Shown here: in pieces, positions 6,128-6,648 of the stretch
How positions within the stretch are numbered: the stretch's first letter is position 1
How the letters are laid out: every line of letters starts with the position of its first letter
Assembly (NCBI GenBank): GCA_019309945.1
Contig: JAFDFH010000139.1
Span: 1-6,648 of the forward strand
DNA length: 6,648 nt
Direction: 5' to 3'
Origin: Deltaproteobacteria bacterium
GTDB taxonomy: Bacteria > Desulfobacterota > Desulfobacteria > Desulfobacterales > JAFDFH01
The notes under the pieces: generated by a model
Seen by the model: the letters and a program-made list of their open reading frames with translations, nothing else
Told to the model about the DNA's origin: nothing
The model's database searches: none
Position numbers and translations under genes: made by a program

Positions 6128-6648
6128 TCAAACACTGCAAACCACGACACTAGTATTATCCTTTCCGCCGGCTTCATTCGCAGCACCGATCAAACGGCCT
6201 GCAATATCATCCACGGTTTTTTCGGAGCTTAATATTTGGGCAATCTGATCTTCCGAAATCATATCTGTTAACCCATCACTGCAGAGGATGTAAGTATCAC
6301 CTTGCTGCCATTTTTCCCATAGAGTTTCCGCTGCTACGTTTGGGTTTGGCCCAATCGCCCGGGTGACAATGTTTTTTCCAGGTTCTATACCAGACTTTCC
6401 TCTACGTATCCATTCAGCGTACGCAGAATGATCGATTGTAAGGCATCTAAGCTCGGAGTCCCTCCAGCGGTATAATCGACTATCTCCGACATGAAACCAC
6501 AATGCGTACCCCCCTCCGACAAAAATCAAACCCACTACCGTAGTCCCCATGAAGCGCTGAAGATTATCTTTCTGGTTACGTTCGAATAGTAGTTCATTCG
6601 CCTTGTTAACAGCTTCACCCACGAGGGACAAGAAACATACAATTTCAG
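6128..6648 (-). CDS. PP2C-type Ser/Thr protein phosphatase, C-terminal part
   Basis: The gene runs off the right edge; 172 full codons plus the stop (TGA at 6130-6128) are visible. The frame stays open to base 6648, so the TTG at 6631 is not the true start. The fragment shows the PP2C motif series in order: EAVNKAN (near 6605), GTTVV, HVGDSRLYRW (metal-site Asp codon 6484-6482), NIVTRAIG, CSDGLTDM (Asp codon 6277-6275) and GGKDNTSVVV (Asp codon 6160-6158). These match the bacterial Stp/PrpC-like phosphatases of about 240-270 aa. The missing N-terminus would hold the RxxNED and DGMGG motifs. The product dephosphorylates Ser/Thr-phosphoproteins using two Mn/Mg ions, so it is a natural counterpart to the FHA proteins nearby. 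The visible part is soluble; a hydrophobic run VVGLIFVGGGYALWF is core beta-sheet rather than a membrane helix. In-frame codons continue past the stop (see findings). Confidence 0.9.
   Translation of the reverse strand, partial: EIVCFLSLVGEAVNKANELLFERNQKDNLQRFMGTTVVGLIFVGGGYALWFHVGDSRLYRWRDSELRCLTIDHSAYAEWIRRGKSGIEPGKNIVTRAIGPNPNVAAETLWEKWQQGDTYILCSDGLTDMISEDQIAQILSSEKTVDDIAGRLIGAANEAGGKDNTSVVVCSV

Overview
The window looks like an accessory signalling locus from a Gram-negative bacterium, most likely a Desulfobacterota (deltaproteobacterial sulfate-reducer-like) genome. This is inferred from the protein types (FHA-tailed class III cyclase, VWA protein with an FHA tail, receiver domain fused to an MBL hydrolase, DUF1232-J-domain protein, PP2C phosphatase) and from a dispersed palindromic repeat of a kind I associate with that group. 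There is no rRNA or housekeeping marker here to prove the taxonomy.

Layout. Bases 1-98 (minus strand) hold the first 32 codons of a four-helix-bundle (23S rRNA intervening-sequence-type) protein that runs off the left edge. It is preceded by a perfect hairpin abutting its start codon and by tandem 8-base repeats. A long non-coding stretch follows (about 154-736), containing the first copy of a ~150-bp palindromic element (293-441). A rightward cluster then begins: a 727-aa membrane-anchored VWA/Ig-like/FHA protein (737-2920), a receiver-domain/metallo-beta-lactamase-fold protein (3027-4256) and a small membrane J-domain protein (4328-4780). Convergent to it, 13 bases away, is a leftward class III nucleotidyl cyclase with a C-terminal FHA domain (4794-5699). 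Upstream of the cyclase lies the second copy of the palindromic element (5768-5911). Then comes the 3' part of a leftward PP2C-type Ser/Thr phosphatase that runs off the right edge (6128-6648).

How the genes may work together. Two FHA (phosphothreonine-binding) proteins and a PP2C phosphatase in one locus point to a Ser/Thr phosphorylation circuit; a kinase would be expected just outside the window to the right. The VWA protein would sense or hold something in the periplasm and present its FHA domain in the cytoplasm. The receiver-MBL protein links an aspartate-phosphorylation input to a hydrolase output. The cyclase could make cyclic nucleotide, but its transition-state arginine is replaced by glutamine, so it may be weak or a non-catalytic nucleotide-binding scaffold. 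No kinase is visible, and the joint function is inference from gene neighbourhood.

The least explained signals are the two palindromic elements with conserved core but diverged, still self-complementary, outer arms; the hairpin/8-mer leader in front of the four-helix-bundle gene; the Arg-to-Gln change in the cyclase; and an in-frame TGA followed by 23 open codons at the end of the PP2C gene.
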